From Apostichopus japonicus (lineage: Eukaryota > Echinodermata > Holothuroidea > Aspidochirotida > Stichopodidae): a stretch of DNA of 64,000 bases. The DNA is taken from NCBI RefSeq assembly GCF_037975245.1, contig NC_092578.1, forward strand, positions 17,799,821-17,863,820. The letters are read 5' to 3'. The stretch's first letter is position 1. Every line of letters begins with the position of its first letter. A model generated the notes under the pieces. That model did not search any database. It was not told the origin of the DNA and was given only the letters and a program-made list of their open reading frames with translations. The position numbers were made by a program, and so were the translations under genes. Shown here piece after piece: positions 1 to 13,220 of the stretch.

Positions 1-2747
1 CTTTTACGATGAGTTGTAAATTGCTGTACTCAACGGAAGGAACGGAAAGTTTACGATTGAGTCTATATAGTTTATGTTTTGTCAGTGTTTAAGCCAATGG
101 TGCTATAGACAGCTGGAAAGGAAGAGGATCAATATTGATAAGAATTAAGCATCCCCTTTAAACAGTTATACTCCGGAGGGAAACATTTCCTTCGGAAAAC
201 ACCTGTTAGCAAAGTAAGGAAATTGAAGGAAACACTGGGAAAGTACTTTCAAAGGTAAGTGGACTTCAGTATTCTAAACTGAACTATCAATACAAACAAC
301 GGTTGAATGTGTTTTTTCTTAGTCAATCCGGACTTTTAAAGGTCATTTGTGTTGTCCCAAAATATACAAGCAAGGGGCGGACAAGCACGATGAAGCGTTA
401 ACGTTAACATGACATTAACTGCTACAGTTCCAGGATCATAAAACTGCTCATTTGAAAACACTTGATGGCAATTATAAGGAAAAAATGGTTACTTTTGGAA
501 AGGTAATTCGGGAAGTCTTTAGCAATTTGAGCATGTCGAGGTATTCGGCCAATAGAGACAACCTTTCAGTGGGCTTTAAACATGCATGTGCAGACTATTC
601 GAAGTCGTCTATGAACTTCTCCCTCGCCCCCTCCCCCTGCCCCTCCCCCTCGCAAGCCTCCATCCGACATGTCGCTAGAGATTTAAGAAATTAAAAGCCA
701 CGATGAAAGTTAAATATCACATTGCCAGGGCAATATGACTCCTCCCTGGGAAGATAGGTAAAATTGGACAGTCTCGGATAGTGCATTTGAGAGATGTTCG
801 GCGAACTTAGATTCAGACATTCAGATAACCTTTGGGAGTATTAGCCAGCCAATCTGGACTTTAACAGTCATCGAGGTACCTCGAACTAGTAATGGGGTTG
901 TGCTCTTCATGATATTATAACTTTGCGATAATTTTATCTCGCTTTCGACATAGTTGATACGTTTATCGACCTTTTTGAGACTAATTGCGCGCGCAAAGTG
1001 TTCCAAACTAGCGCGCATGTATGTGTCACAACTAATGCTGGAAATTAGCATGCATGCTATATCGGTCGCTGGTCTTTTTCGTTTGGTCTTCGGCATGCCA
1101 ATATGAAAGTATGAAACGTTCATATAGAAGTCGTTATAGATATATCATGTCATAAAATGCTGACATAAATGTCGACATGCCCATATTACACTTGGCTACT
1201 CAATTTAGAAACTAACGTGACTGAATAAAGCTAACAATAACCAATACAGGATAAATCTGACCAACTATAAACATTTTCAAGAGGTTTCGACTTACCGCAA
1301 GACTTCGCGCAGTATCTACCGTAGACGAAATCTGTGAAGAAAAGACAAGACAAAAACATCGTTGTGTGTTCATCCATGAATTATACTCTAACAAAGCAAA
1401 AAACAAACAACTTAGTTCCTTTCCTCTCAACACTAGTCAAGCGAGAACAGAAGTTACAAATCTAAGACTGTAGGTATATACATTAAGCAGTGATTTTCCC
1501 TTCACGAAATGAACACTTAATTACAAGGTTTTTTGTTTAAGTGTCAATTTATCGCTCCGCTGATCTATCCATTAGAAATTATTAACAGATAACAGATATG
1601 AACAGATAACGTTCAACGTAATGTACATTTGAGCCTCTCTTTTATTTTTAAAGAACTTTGTGAATTCACAACTGTAGGGTGTTTTCGTTTTATGTTATTT
1701 TTATTCATGTTAAAAATGTTAATTTGCTCTAAGCGATATTTTCTGACCATCGTAGAAATCCCCAAAATAAGCTTATAATGTACCCAGATTAGAAGCTATA
1801 GCTTTACTATGGAAAAAGACGCTCCTCGGAGATACGTCATTTTAAACCAAAACCATTGTCAAGACAACAAATACGTTTAATGTAAAGCACTGTTTTAAAT
1901 CCAAGCAAGTTGAAAAGCGTCGCACTATTCGTGTACAAGACGCACGCACATGAATTTTCTTTTGCGGATTTCGCGAGATTAGTTTATACTCATGATGCCG
2001 ATTCGATTTGTATAGGTTCGGTAACATTTACAATAATAATTAACTCATTCCACGCATCAGTGGGCTGTTCCCTTCCAAGTCCCCCGCGGATGGGTTAATA
2101 AGATTGGGGGATAACGGTGGAAAGAAAACGCGCGAAAAGAAAGTTCTTAAAGCAGCTTTCTGTAACCGCGAATTTGATTAAAAATAGTTTTATACTATGC
2201 TATGATATTCAAATTTCAATTCATAATGCAAATTCATTATGTTGACTATCGTTAAGTTTTTATTGCTAATGTTGTAACCAAGAAAGGTCATTAACATGCA
2301 TATATGTAGCCATGCAGGAGAGACATTAAGTTACAGGAAGCTATAGGACCGTGTCTTATCGATTAAATCAAAATCTAAACCTGAGTAATACTCGGTATCG
2401 GGTAGAGAAAACCATCTGCAAATTGGCTACAAATTGAGAAAAAAATTGCATTAAACACTCACTTTTAAAGTGCGGAGGCCCTAATATAAGGTTGATCCAA
2501 AGAACAGTCATTTCTTTATTGACATGAGTTTACCTTCTCAACTAAGATTAAACTTGAGTTATTCGAGAAAATCACAATAATTGTTGTATATTACTGCATG
2601 TGATTGGATATATCTATCAGTTAAGTGGAATCATTTTAGTATATATGGGGGGGTGGCGGGAGGGGGGGGGGGTCGTTTATAAAAATGAATATGAGAAAAC
2701 GAAGGACGCTTATCCGCCAAAATCTAGTCACTGATATTATATAAGAC
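1..2747. other. Gene-poor AT-rich stretch
   Basis: No gene or recognisable mobile element is seen. Local features are a C/T-rich patch at 621-656 (CCCCTCCCCCT blocks), a GCGCGC cluster at 988-1017, and a G-rich run at 2646-2673. Short open frames on both strands (for example 452-694 and the complement of 821-1123) show no family resemblance or splice context. Confidence 0.6.
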
Positions 2748-2775
2748 CAGGGAGTTGTTCCATAACAACTCCCTG
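2748..2775. repeat. Micro-hairpin, perfect 12-bp arms (CAGGGAGTTGTT family)
   Basis: CAGGGAGTTGTT, then loop CCAT, then the exact reverse complement AACAACTCCCTG. Related hairpins occur at 12344-12371, 31572-31599 (degenerate) and 39328-39351, so this is a dispersed family and not an isolated palindrome. It lies about 55 bases before a SINE. Confidence 0.8.
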
Positions 2776-2830
2776 ATGAGACATGTGTAGCGTGACTCAG
2801 CAACCAGACTTGTAGAGCGTCCACACTTTT

Positions 2831-3016
2831 GGGGAGTGTTTGCTCAGTGGTTAATGCCGGTGCCTTTCAATCATAAGGTCCCGAGTTCGAGTCACTCCAA
2901 GATTAATGTATGTCGTCCAGTTACAGAGTTGTTGACAATTGACAATTCATAATTATGGACGTGAAATATGAATCTAAGAGACTGACTTCGGTCAGCTTGC
3001 TGCTTTGATAAATTAA
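2831..3016 (+). mobile_element. tRNA-derived SINE
   Basis: The head (about 2832-2900) keeps tRNA features: an A-box-like TGCTCAGTGGTTAATG at 2841-2856, a B-box-like GAGTTCGAGTC at 2883-2893, and acceptor arms GGAGTG and CACTCC that still pair. It is followed by about 110 bases unrelated to tRNA, ending near GCTGCTTTGATAAATTAA. There is no adenosine tail or clear target duplication. A functional tRNA is unlikely because the arms are imperfect. Confidence 0.65.
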
Positions 3017-3230
3017 TGATGGCTACTTCGCGAGTTCCTGCTTGCAGGGGGATCTAAAATACATACAATGCATATATACATGCATACACTTGTACAACAT
3101 ACTGGCGTGGTTATCATTACCCGTACAGCAGTCGTACTCGCCTTTTTGAATTTGTACTCACATTGGTACTCGGAGTGTGTTGGAAATCTAATACAGATAT
3201 TATAGTGCAATATTAGGCACTCGTACTCGT

Positions 3231-3443
3231 GCGTAGTACCTGCGTAGTACCTGTGTATAGTACCTGCGTAGTACCTGCGTGGTACCTGCGTAGTACCTGC
3301 CTAGTACCCGCGTAGTACCTGCGTAGTACCCGCGTAGCACCCGCGTAGTACCCGCGTAGTACCTGTGTATAGTACCTGCGTAGTACCTGCGTGGTACCTG
3401 CCTAGTACCTGCCTAGTACTTGCGTAGTACCTGCGTAGTACCT
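3231..3443. repeat. 11-bp minisatellite, unit GCGTAGTACCT
   Basis: About 19 tandem units of GCGTAGTACCT with C/T and A/G variants (GCGTAGTACCC, GCGTGGTACCT, GCCTAGTACCT). A longer variant, GTGTATAGTACCT, appears twice about 120 bases apart, hinting at a higher-order duplication of an 11-unit block. The flanks carry related ACTCGTACTCG motifs. Confidence 0.93.
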
Positions 3444-6400
3444 TGTAGCCGTGCTCGCACTCACACCAAAGAAAGTTTTATTAGTACTCGTACTCATCCT
3501 GGTGTACTCGAACTTCAAGTCTGTTAAGTAAAATGACATACCCCTATAGCACGCAAGCGGTTCTTTTTGCTTGTATGCAAATTAACGTTCTGTATTAGTT
3601 TCATACGATTGTCTAAATGATTTTCGACTTGTTAACTTCATCCGTTAAATAACGAAACATGAAAAATTAGCAAAATACACGTATAAAATATATCCAATAA
3701 TTATCAAAATGCAAAAAAATAATCCATTTCTTTTTTGTACGTGTATGTTGGCTTTTGTGTACCGACTAATTAAAAAACTTATCACACAATAAAATAACAA
3801 TTGAAAACTGTTCTTTTTTTTTGAAATTGTCAATATTGTCCTTAATTGAATCTTCATAAATGATTCAAATTCCAATCTATGTCAATCAAACTTCTGGACA
3901 GTTCCCTCATCCCAATAATTCCAATTTGCAAAACTGAGTCGTAAATATCAAATTCTAGCTTCATCCTCAATATGCATGGTTTCAATAAATTAGAACGCAC
4001 AGTTCCCCGAGAGGCTCATACAGTCTTGTATTGATTGTAATTTATTTGCCAAACCCAAATATTTAGTCTACTCCATGCAAGGATAGAAATCTCGCAAGTT
4101 GTAATCACAATAAAAGTCTAGGCGAGAGGATTCATGTTAATGTAAATATATCGCCTAACAGTATATTGCTTTAAATATATTGCTCTCCATTCTTGAAGGG
4201 AAACTTAAGGATTGTTTGAGTTTTGAGTTTGAATATATTTCCTCAACGATAAAAGAGGAGTAGTACAGAGTCAAGATAAAACAAGGTGGTGGAGGAGGAC
4301 TGAAAAAGCATTAGCTTGTACGAGCAGTCCCTTTTAAACAGTTAAACAATACAGATTAATACAATACAACAATAGAGAAAAAGAACAAGCAATAATGATT
4401 TACAAAAAACAAAGACGATTGTAACACTGAATTGTTATTTTCATCTCACAAACAAAAAAACCTTAAAAACGTGTTATTCTAACTCGTTATTCTTGCAAAA
4501 TTTACTGTAATTGTAATTCGCTTTTCTAGATTAGTACTCGCACCCGTACTGGCGGGGGAGGGGGACATGTCGCAAATCCGGTATAATACTTACATGATCG
4601 TGACATTAATGTCATGAGTAACCCCCCCCCCCCCCAAATGCTAGAAGTATAGATACTGGTCACCCATGCTCAAACTCCAGCAAGCACTTTATTGGCACAC
4701 TAACGGTAGTTTATTCACTATGCGATACTTATTCCTCTATTTGTGATAGTCCGCAATATCTGTGAACCAGAGCTTTAAGGAGAGTAGTTTCTGTGAACTT
4801 ATAGCAATTCTTAGTAAATTTGAGGTCAATACTGATGATATGTGTGTACTCATACTTACGCTTATATTACCAAGAGGACTTGCAACTCGTGATGTTTTAT
4901 ACTAATGTCTTAAAATGAAATATATACGTAAATGTTTTTTTTTTTATTACTTTAGATTTATAAACAATAAAGAATATTTCCTATCATTTAGAAAGGAGGA
5001 AGCTCCCCCTTTAATTTAGTTGAATTTTACTTACTTAATATAACTTAATATAACGAAAGGTTATTCAAATGGTCAGTATAACCCACAACACTTTCCCTGT
5101 CCTGATGTGAACCTAAAATTTAGGGAAAAACTGAAATTTCTTACAACAAACGAAAGATTTATCTGTTCACCTTTTCAAAGTGGCATAGATATTGTAATGC
5201 ACTTGCGTGACAAAACGCACGTATATGATTTTGCTGAGATAACGTTTATGCCCCACTCTCCCGGTAGGATATTATACCAGCATGAAACATTCATACGCAA
5301 TATGTGTATTCTGGAGATATGAAATAGCAAATGCAGCTCATCAGAATAAGGCAACAAAGAGAAAAATAATAATAATTATCATAATATGATAATAATAATA
5401 ATAATTTAATATCTCTTGATGATTATTATTATAAAATAAATTATCTGACATTAAGGTAACCTAGTATGCCCAGTAGGCTATATTAAAATTCTTCAAACGG
5501 AGACATAACTAGCCTTTATGCGACTACCGGATTCCACGCGGAGATGCTATCTAGTATACTTATATACACGTTTTATTGCATAGAATGAATAATATATGGC
5601 TTTCATAGTCTTAGTTGCCATGGTTGAACCATGCAGTCTAGTGATACAATACAAAATGCTGTTAGAAAGCGATTTGGACATTAATTTTTTTGTTGTATCA
5701 CTTATTCTCTTATTATTTTGGCATTTAAGTTGTTCTGCTAGATAAGTCCCTGGTTTTTACTGTCAATGCACTTCATACTCCAAACGTTCCTAGTTATATG
5801 TTTTTACAAGCGACGATACTTACATGTCTCGACTCTACTATTGCACCCAAGTTCCCATCTACATAGCCTAAAAACTGGTACCGTAATATTTTAGCAGGCT
5901 GTGTCCCCTTCACCTTCCTATTGGTCATTGCCCCATCACCTCCTTCTTCTCAAATCTACCATTTCGAGAAATTTAGAAGCCTATTCTGGTAATAGTCTTA
6001 TTTCATTGGAAAATCACGATTTTTGGACGTTCTTGGTTGAAACATTTCATGGTTAGATAAATCGTTGAGGATAAATAGTGTATTGTATCTTTTTAAATTG
6101 ATTTCAGTTAAAAACACAAAGAAAAGAAAAACAATTTTGATATAATTCAGTGAATGTTTGTAAAAAAATATTTAATATCAGGTGAATTAAATCAAGGTTT
6201 TAGTCAGTACATCCCTGCCTGGAGTCTCTGTTTCAGACAAGACGTTACCACGCCAAAAAATAAATAGAAAATAAAATAATCCCTGAAATATCTAAAAGTT
6301 TTTCAACGGACTGCTTAATTTTCTAAATACATCACCAGCTAACAGCATGTAACATTAATGTTATCCTATTCACTTAGTACCAAAAGGAGATATTAATATT

Positions 6401-7827
6401 GATGACAAAATATGAAAACTAATGTTACGTTTTTCGATAAATAATTTCTTAAACATCTCATTTTCATCCGTTGTTATATCTAAGGAAGATTAAAAGAGAT
6501 TCGTAATAGCGAGTTTACATTAGCATTCATGTTTATTCAATCCTTCGGGGAAATTAGCTTTGATTTGACTTCGGTTGAAGCTTTGTGCCGAATCACAGGT
6601 CGAGATACGATCTTTTACGCTTTAACACTGCACAGAGACCGTTGACAGACGCATCTTTATCAGTCAAAAGCATCTACAGTTTGCACAGACCTGCATTTGC
6701 TCCAATATTAAGCCACGTTACGATTGAGAGGTAGCCACACACACACAAAAATACTTCCTTGCTCTTGTCACTTCAACGGGTGATTATGATCAAGTCAATT
6801 TTTACAGAAAAAGTAGCACAAAAACAAACGTGTACCTAGTGCATATAGCCTAGTAGATTACCGTCCTCAAATCGAGGTCCTTTATGATTAAATAGCCGCA
6901 ACCACCATGTTTTGTACTCGGGGGGAGGACTTAACATGTCATGACGTCTTTGCGAGGGGTCAAAGGGGAAATAATGGACCGTGCTTCGATATGAAATGGT
7001 GCTATATTTTGCATTTTTCTTTACAATGTTGAAGAATTTTCAACTGGTATCCCTGATTTTACTGTACAACATGTTGTATATTGATATACTGTTCACTAGA
7101 ATGGGGGGGGGGTAATATTCTATTTGGCAGTGGGGGGGGGGACTCAAGCCCCCGTCATTTCGCCAGGTTCAACCCCTGGTATAAGACAGATCATAACATA
7201 CTACAAAGTACTCTCATCTACTGACAAAAATAACTTGGGCAGTTGTACTATAAACTTGAAAAATAAAACAACCGTCACAGACGGTCAAATCTTTCCTTTT
7301 TTATCAGAATACTGACTTTGTTTTCTTTAGCTACATTTGCGGTTTGCTTTTTAATAAAAAAAAACGTGATAAATTGTTTTAATAGTCAACAGGGCATGTT
7401 TCATTGCTGACTATAGTTGACACTTGCCAGTAACCTAACCCCTTTGGCCATCCATAAATACAAAATTCGTAACTATAATAACGATAATTAATTTGACAAC
7501 AGAACAACAAATTCTCTCCTTTTTATGTTTTTTTTCCTCCATAGATTTCACTTGTCGAAATAATCAAAGAATGATATTTGAACACGTATACTCTTCATTA
7601 ATTTGATTTCGTGGAGGCCTATTCCTTCCGTTTTAAAACAAAAACCAGTATATCAGCGACAATGATCTTCACAAGATGAGGTTTCCAAAGGTGTGTAGCA
7701 TTTCGTCTCATGATTTCACTTTAAAGGAGTTTATTGCATTTTGGATGAACCTTGACATATAGAAAAAGCACAATTTGCATGCACGTGTAATATTATAAGA
7801 TGAAAGTATATACCCGATACACATAGA
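3444..7827. other. Intergenic stretch without recognisable genes
   Basis: Contents seen: a C run at 4622-4635; an imperfect palindrome of AAT/ATT triplets at 5362-5432; tandem ACTTAATATA at 5031-5054; G-runs at 7102-7112 and 7132-7141. A T-arm-like CCAGG-TTCAACC-CCTGG at 7162-7178 lacks a convincing tRNA body. No coding region can be supported. Confidence 0.6.
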
Positions 7828-8103
7828 GAACACAGTTACTACTGTAAATCTTATGTACCACAGTAAAAACTGGATCGTGCTATAATTCGGTAGCATGTGC
7901 TATTAGGATTACAGTAAGAACTGAGGATATGTGTAATTCCAACAAATCCAGTTGTTCGGGATTTGTTGGAATTACAAATATCCTCAGTTCTTACTGTAAA
8001 CTTAATAGCACATGCTATCGATTTATCAGATTTGTCAACACGATCCAGTATTTTACTGTGGTACAAAACTTTAGATTTTCAGTAGTTACTGTAATCTCTG
8101 TGT
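7828..8103. mobile_element. Foldback (palindromic MITE-like) element
   Basis: A near-complete palindrome centred at about 7959. The best arms run from TACCACAGTAAAA (7856) to TTTTACTGTGGTA (ends 8063), with inner arms ACAGTAAGAACTGAGGATAT and TGTAATTCCAACAAATCC repeated in reverse complement after a 9-base loop. A weaker outer arm (CAGTTACTACTGTAAATCTT against AGATTTTCAGTAGTTACTG) extends it to about 7828-8103. TA at both inner termini would fit TA target duplication. No coding content. Confidence 0.85.
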
Positions 8104-11100
8104 GAATCGGCTGAAGTATATTGTATTTTCCCCCCATCATAACCAGGTTCATGACGAAACAGGGTTTGCAGACTTGATCGATGTTATGTATCCCATTAAG
8201 CTTGCTGTATTTCAACTTCAAGCCCACCGTGTCTTACTTTGATGTTGGAATATTCTTATGTAAACTTAGTACATTTCTACCGAACCATTTCTTTAATTAA
8301 GACGCGGTATTAATGACGAGATTGGATCACAATTTTAGTTATTTTGATGGATATATTCATCTCGCGTTGTATAAAGTTATCTATGTAGGGCAGAAGGAAT
8401 GTCATAATATATCGTCTCACAATTCTCGGATGATATTGCTCAAAACTCAAAAAGATTCACCATCATCCATCATCAAAGAATGGAGATGGTTTCAAATAAG
8501 TTAGGCTTCCGAACCCTGAAGGTCCTAAACCCTTTGGAAAACTTTAATTATAACTATATGGCAGTGCAGTAATATTACGCACCGAGTTTGTAATGGTTAA
8601 TTCTTGTTGTGACGTTATAATACCTTATATATGTAGCATTCGTCGTCCTATGTAAATTCGGTAAGATATATCTAATAACACAAAGAAACCAACTAGTTTC
8701 TTTTGGATGGTATCCAAATTGTGGCCATCAATCAGACAAAGAGCTCTTCTAACAAGGAGAGAAGAGAGATGTTGATTTGCTCGGATCATGTTACGTTGTT
8801 TATCTTCGTTGAGCACGTTTGAGAACAAAAACAAGATGTCAACGAACACATTTACGTTTTTAGCTTCCGCCTCTTTTTTTTTTGTATCAAATTTCCTATA
8901 ATTTGACTCCTAATTTCAGCCAGAAATTACTGAAATGATTTGAAAAGGGAAGACGTTTTTTTTATCTTCTTCTCAGTTCTACCAGATTGCTTTAAATTGG
9001 ATAATTTATTGACTCTAATGTGATCTCAAGTCTCTTTCATGAAAAGCATTTGCATTGTCTCAAGTTTCAATTCAATATAATTCCCAAAACGAAGCCGTAT
9101 ATAGACGTGTCACTGAATTTTTCACGTCCTATCCATCTCTTCCTTTTCTCCGAGATCCATCTCGGTGAGAATATCAAAGAGGATGTTATCATAGTATCAC
9201 AGGACGAAAACTATAACTGGCTATTGGGTGATCATGGCTTCGAAACATGTCATCAAAGGTTTTGCATATTAACACTTCAAAAAAGTGCGGAAATGTTAAT
9301 AGAATGACAGTCCCATCTAGATCATATCATAAGCATGAGCTCAATAAGGTGAGCATGTCAATGGGGGACGTCGCTTTGCTCTATTTCTATTTGGAATATA
9401 CCTAGATAGGAAAGTGTGTTCAACTTGAGAGTGGTGGTTCAAGTGGTGCATGGATTAATACGCTGAGTGCACTTGTAACAATCGGCTTACGACTTAACCG
9501 CGTGACTTATTTGGTATACTGTAATTCTACAAGGAAAAGGGTTGAGGCGGTGGGGTTGAGAGGGTTTGAAGGGAGGGGGCGCAAAGGGGATCTATGATTT
9601 TTTTTTTCATTGTGAAGAGACACTTGGATTTATCAAAGAGAAATTTCGTACTCAGTCAGTCATTATAAGCAAGTGGATGTGATAACTGGGTAAATCAAGA
9701 AGATTAAATTGAATATAATGTCCTACGAAAAACATCAAATACTCTGAACATGAAAGCTAGATAGGTTGTCCTCCCTGAGAAGATCACAGGCCTTCGAAAC
9801 TTAGTGTTAACATGGCTACAAATCAGCGATGCTCAAGTTATACTTTGTACGATAAAAAGAAGAAAAAACAGCTTTTGACGAATTAAGTGAAAGTACAAAA
9901 TCAGATGGACATTTGCTAATGAACTAAAATTTTATAAATATGAACTTTAATTCATCACATCCCGAATGAATGGAATGAATGTCTAACGAGAAATCAGCAC
10001 TTGGTCTTCTATTTAGGCCTATACTGTTATGTTCTAGACGTTTCCCATTCACGAAGGTATACCCAATACTGTTTTATTATTTGTAAAACTATCGACAACA
10101 GTAAAAGACGAAACAGAAATTGTGTAAGAAACAAAAAACCACAAAAAAGTTTTATTAGTTCTATTAATATTTTATTATTCCTCTTCATTTGAAGTGGGTA
10201 TTTGGTTTACGTATACGTGTGTTTTGGATCCATTGATACAGTACAGGTTGCCGTTAATAATTTGTTCACAAAACGTACAAAACCAGAGATCAATTTGTTA
10301 GTATTACACTTATTTCCGATCATAATTGGCACAAAACTTTGGCAGTCTATATATAGAGCTAATATACTATTCACACATCTCAAAGCGTTGTGTCATATAT
10401 GGAGAGTTACCACACTATTTTCAATCGTACAGGAAATGTCCCACAAAATGTTAATGTAACATTTCGTCCATTCTCCGAAAGTGCTACAAACCTAGATGCT
10501 TGGAAAATCCAGAGCAATTCCCATGCAGCTTCAAATCCCGACACATCTATACGCCCTTTCCATTTGATCTGATGGATGTTTTTAATGGTTCTGTTTTGCT
10601 GTCTTGAAAATAAAGTTTTCCCTTGAGGTCAGGCCTCTCGTTATTTGACAATCGCTAAACTACGTGGACGTACATACCTGGTTTTTCTACAAAGATGAAA
10701 TCTTACCTCAAAAGACAGGGATACTGCCTAGATGAAACACTTTAAGAGTTGATGGGCTTATATAAGTAGTTGCTCGAAGGTAAAATCATACGGACAAATT
10801 GAAATGGACCAGGAGGCAGATGGAATCTCCACTTTTGTAACTTCTTTCTTTTTATCGCCTCACAGAATGAGACAATTAGCTTGTAAAGCGGATGGCTGAC
10901 TTATTCTTTAGTCAGATTTGTCGGATTAAAGTTAAACCCTTCCAGTTAATCCCTTCCAGTAATCCATCACGCAGTGCTCTTATCACCTACGAAGGTGTTC
11001 AAGTCAATATAAAATGATGATGGTTTACTTGACCCCCTCCCCCACCCATCCCTTTATATCCCTTCACATTCCTAGTTTATGTATAACTCAAGTGTAGGCT

Positions 11101-12343
11101 TTCCTTGTATATTGAAATGAGTCGATTCCCTATAACAGCCTTTCAAAGTGTTACAGTCGTGCGTATTATACCGTTTCTGTTTTCGAAAATTAAAAACAAT
11201 TCAAGAAAAAAAAACAGGAATAAGAATAAGAGTCACAATCAATTAGAAACCCGGCTACTAGTTTCTATTTTTGACCACCGTAACGAAACTAACGCTTTAT
11301 ATTTCACGATTTTAAGTTTTTGGATGACTGTTACAAAGTGTCCAATTGGGGAAAGAGGAAACCCATCAAGCGTAGTATATATAACAGACGAAGTTATTAT
11401 GGTCTTCCTTTTCTTTCAATATCCGCGGCTGACCTCTTTAGACTTAAAAACAACTCACCGATTGTCTCTTTGGACGATGCCTTCAAAGATCTCGAAATGA
11501 GGAAAACACACTTGACAATTTTAAATGTCAGTTAAAAATATAGCACTTGGTGGAGTGTTGATGGAACCCTTTGGACAACTACCTTTACGATAATGGTTAA
11601 TGCATGCATGAATGAGAAAACACGTAAGGTAAACCCATTGGATGAGCAATGACTGGTTGTGTTTTAAAGCCACATTTCCGGTGATCGAATTATTTAAACA
11701 TGTTATTGTAGTAGTGTAAAGGATTCTTTTACTTTTATTATGCAGATGATATGTAAATGAAGTGTTCAGTGGTGGTGGTATGCGTACAGCTGGTTACTAT
11801 ATGATTAAGCAAGTCTTGAATGTGTTTCATTATTAATCTCGAACCTCACCTACCTCCGTTTGCCTCCTACGTTATTTGATTGCCTCATTTAAACTATGAA
11901 GCCTATCTACAATATATATTGAGAAGCGTTACCGTAATCATTTCCCCATAAGTTCTTCATTGCGCTTAAGCTTAAGGTGGGGGGGGGGGGGCAAGGAGGG
12001 CAGTAGGACATGTGCTTTGATTTCAGGAAGAAAACCGAAAAATCATCTCAAAACGTCCCGACAGAGATGGACCCTATTCTCACTCAGTATACCCCAAATT
12101 CCAGTATTTGAGGTCTTTCCAACAAAACTGTGCATTGTTATTACTATTGTGAATAACAAAAGGGTAATTTTTCCATTACAGACATGGAAAAGGAGTACTT
12201 TCCCATTAACAAAAGGAGAACTTGTATTGTATGAGAAAGGGGCACTCTGGACTGTAATACTGTAGATCACGTTTCCACCCCTCCCACACCCCGCCCACCT
12301 CCCCACGGTCATCACCCGCTCAGACACTCCTGGTAACATAAAC
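8104..12343. other. Intergenic stretch, one weak coding-like patch
   Basis: No recognisable gene or mobile element. G/C-rich runs occur at 9551-9594, 11032-11050 and 11976-12000. The only protein-like open frame is at 11293-11535, listed separately. Other frames here lack ATG starts or family resemblance. Confidence 0.55.
11293..11535 (+). other. Unidentified open frame, coding-like composition
   Basis: Between an in-frame TAA at 11290 and the stop at 11533-11535 lie 80 codons with mixed, protein-like composition, including LPFLSISAADLFRLKNNSP and SLDDAFKDLE. No ATG lies near the start, and I recognise no family. It could be a decayed exon or mobile-element scrap, or chance. The overlapping frame at 11105-11500 is equally unrecognised, which argues for caution. 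Confidence 0.15.
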
Positions 12344-12371
12344 CAGGGAGTTGTTATAGAACAACCCCCTG
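12344..12371. repeat. Micro-hairpin, CAGGGAGTTGTT family copy 2
   Basis: CAGGGAGTTGTT, loop ATAG, AACAACCCCCTG: 12-bp arms with one mismatch. It has the same arm sequence and loop size as the copy at 2748-2775. Confidence 0.75.
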
Positions 12372-13094
12372 CATATAAACAACGTTTATACCATGAATAC
12401 CTGAATACGCCGAAGTGGGAAAAAGTACAAACAACCTCACGTTCGTAGTGTAGTTATACCAATCTTTCGTTATAAATGCCATAACTCATGTTAGGATATT
12501 TTATAGGGTCTATTAATATTTCACCATATCTATTGTCTTTCAATAAGATATATGGTTAGAGATTAGCCGTGTGCTAACTTCCTTCATTAATCATGAAAGC
12601 AAATGAATATTTATGGAACATTAATTTATCCTCCATATCTCTGCTGTCTCCAAGGATATGACAGTCTAATTCAAGCAGTTCGGTGTGTGCATTAGAGCGC
12701 TAACATCATTCATACATCGTCAGGCGACTCATATATTAAATCATTTGACTTTTGGCTGTGTCATATTCAACTTAAAGAGATATTCCAGTGGCTGGCAGCA
12801 GTATGAATACTTATATGGAAGAATGGGAAAGAAATATATTCTATACGACTGGTTGAAATTTGCTTCTCAATTTCTTGTTCCTAACTCTTCGATATGAATG
12901 TTTCATTATAAGCTATTGTTTTACTACTAGACAGACCCTATTCCTTAATTAATTTATTAAGGATGTGATCACAGTAATGTAACTGTTGTCCTCAATGTTA
13001 TCATGTCAGATATTCTTCGAAAAATAAAACTATGACTATGTCAGTTCAACTGTCACCGTGCTGTTGCCAGCTGCATAATGTTATTATTAATAGG

Positions 13095-13097
<3 letters not shown>
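12372..13097. other. Intergenic, nothing recognised
   Basis: AT-rich sequence with no gene, RNA or repeat that I can support. The open frame at 12685-12897 has no recognisable features. Confidence 0.5.
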
Positions 13098-13139
<42 letters not shown>

Positions 13140-13172
13140 ATATATATATATATAGGCCTATATATATAGGCC

Positions 13173-13206
<34 letters not shown>

Positions 13207-13220
13207 CCCCCCCCCCCCCC
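13092..13220. repeat. (TA)n with embedded AGGCCT palindromes, then poly-C
   Basis: TA dinucleotide runs are interrupted several times by TAGGCCTA, itself palindromic, and followed by a 14-base C run at 13207-13220. The same TAGGCCTA-in-TA arrangement recurs at 52152-52162 and 55022-55032. Confidence 0.9.

Noticed and set aside
7140-7180. tRNA-like T arm CCAGG-TTCAACC-CCTGG
   Set aside because: No A-box or acceptor stem can be placed; the surrounding G runs make chance pairing easy.
11721-11800. Weak similarity to 45341-45410 (GATTCTTTTACTTT, TGTAAATGAA, AGTGTTCA, AGCTGG)
   Set aside because: Short shared words with variable spacing; possibly an old dispersed repeat, but not enough to call without alignment.
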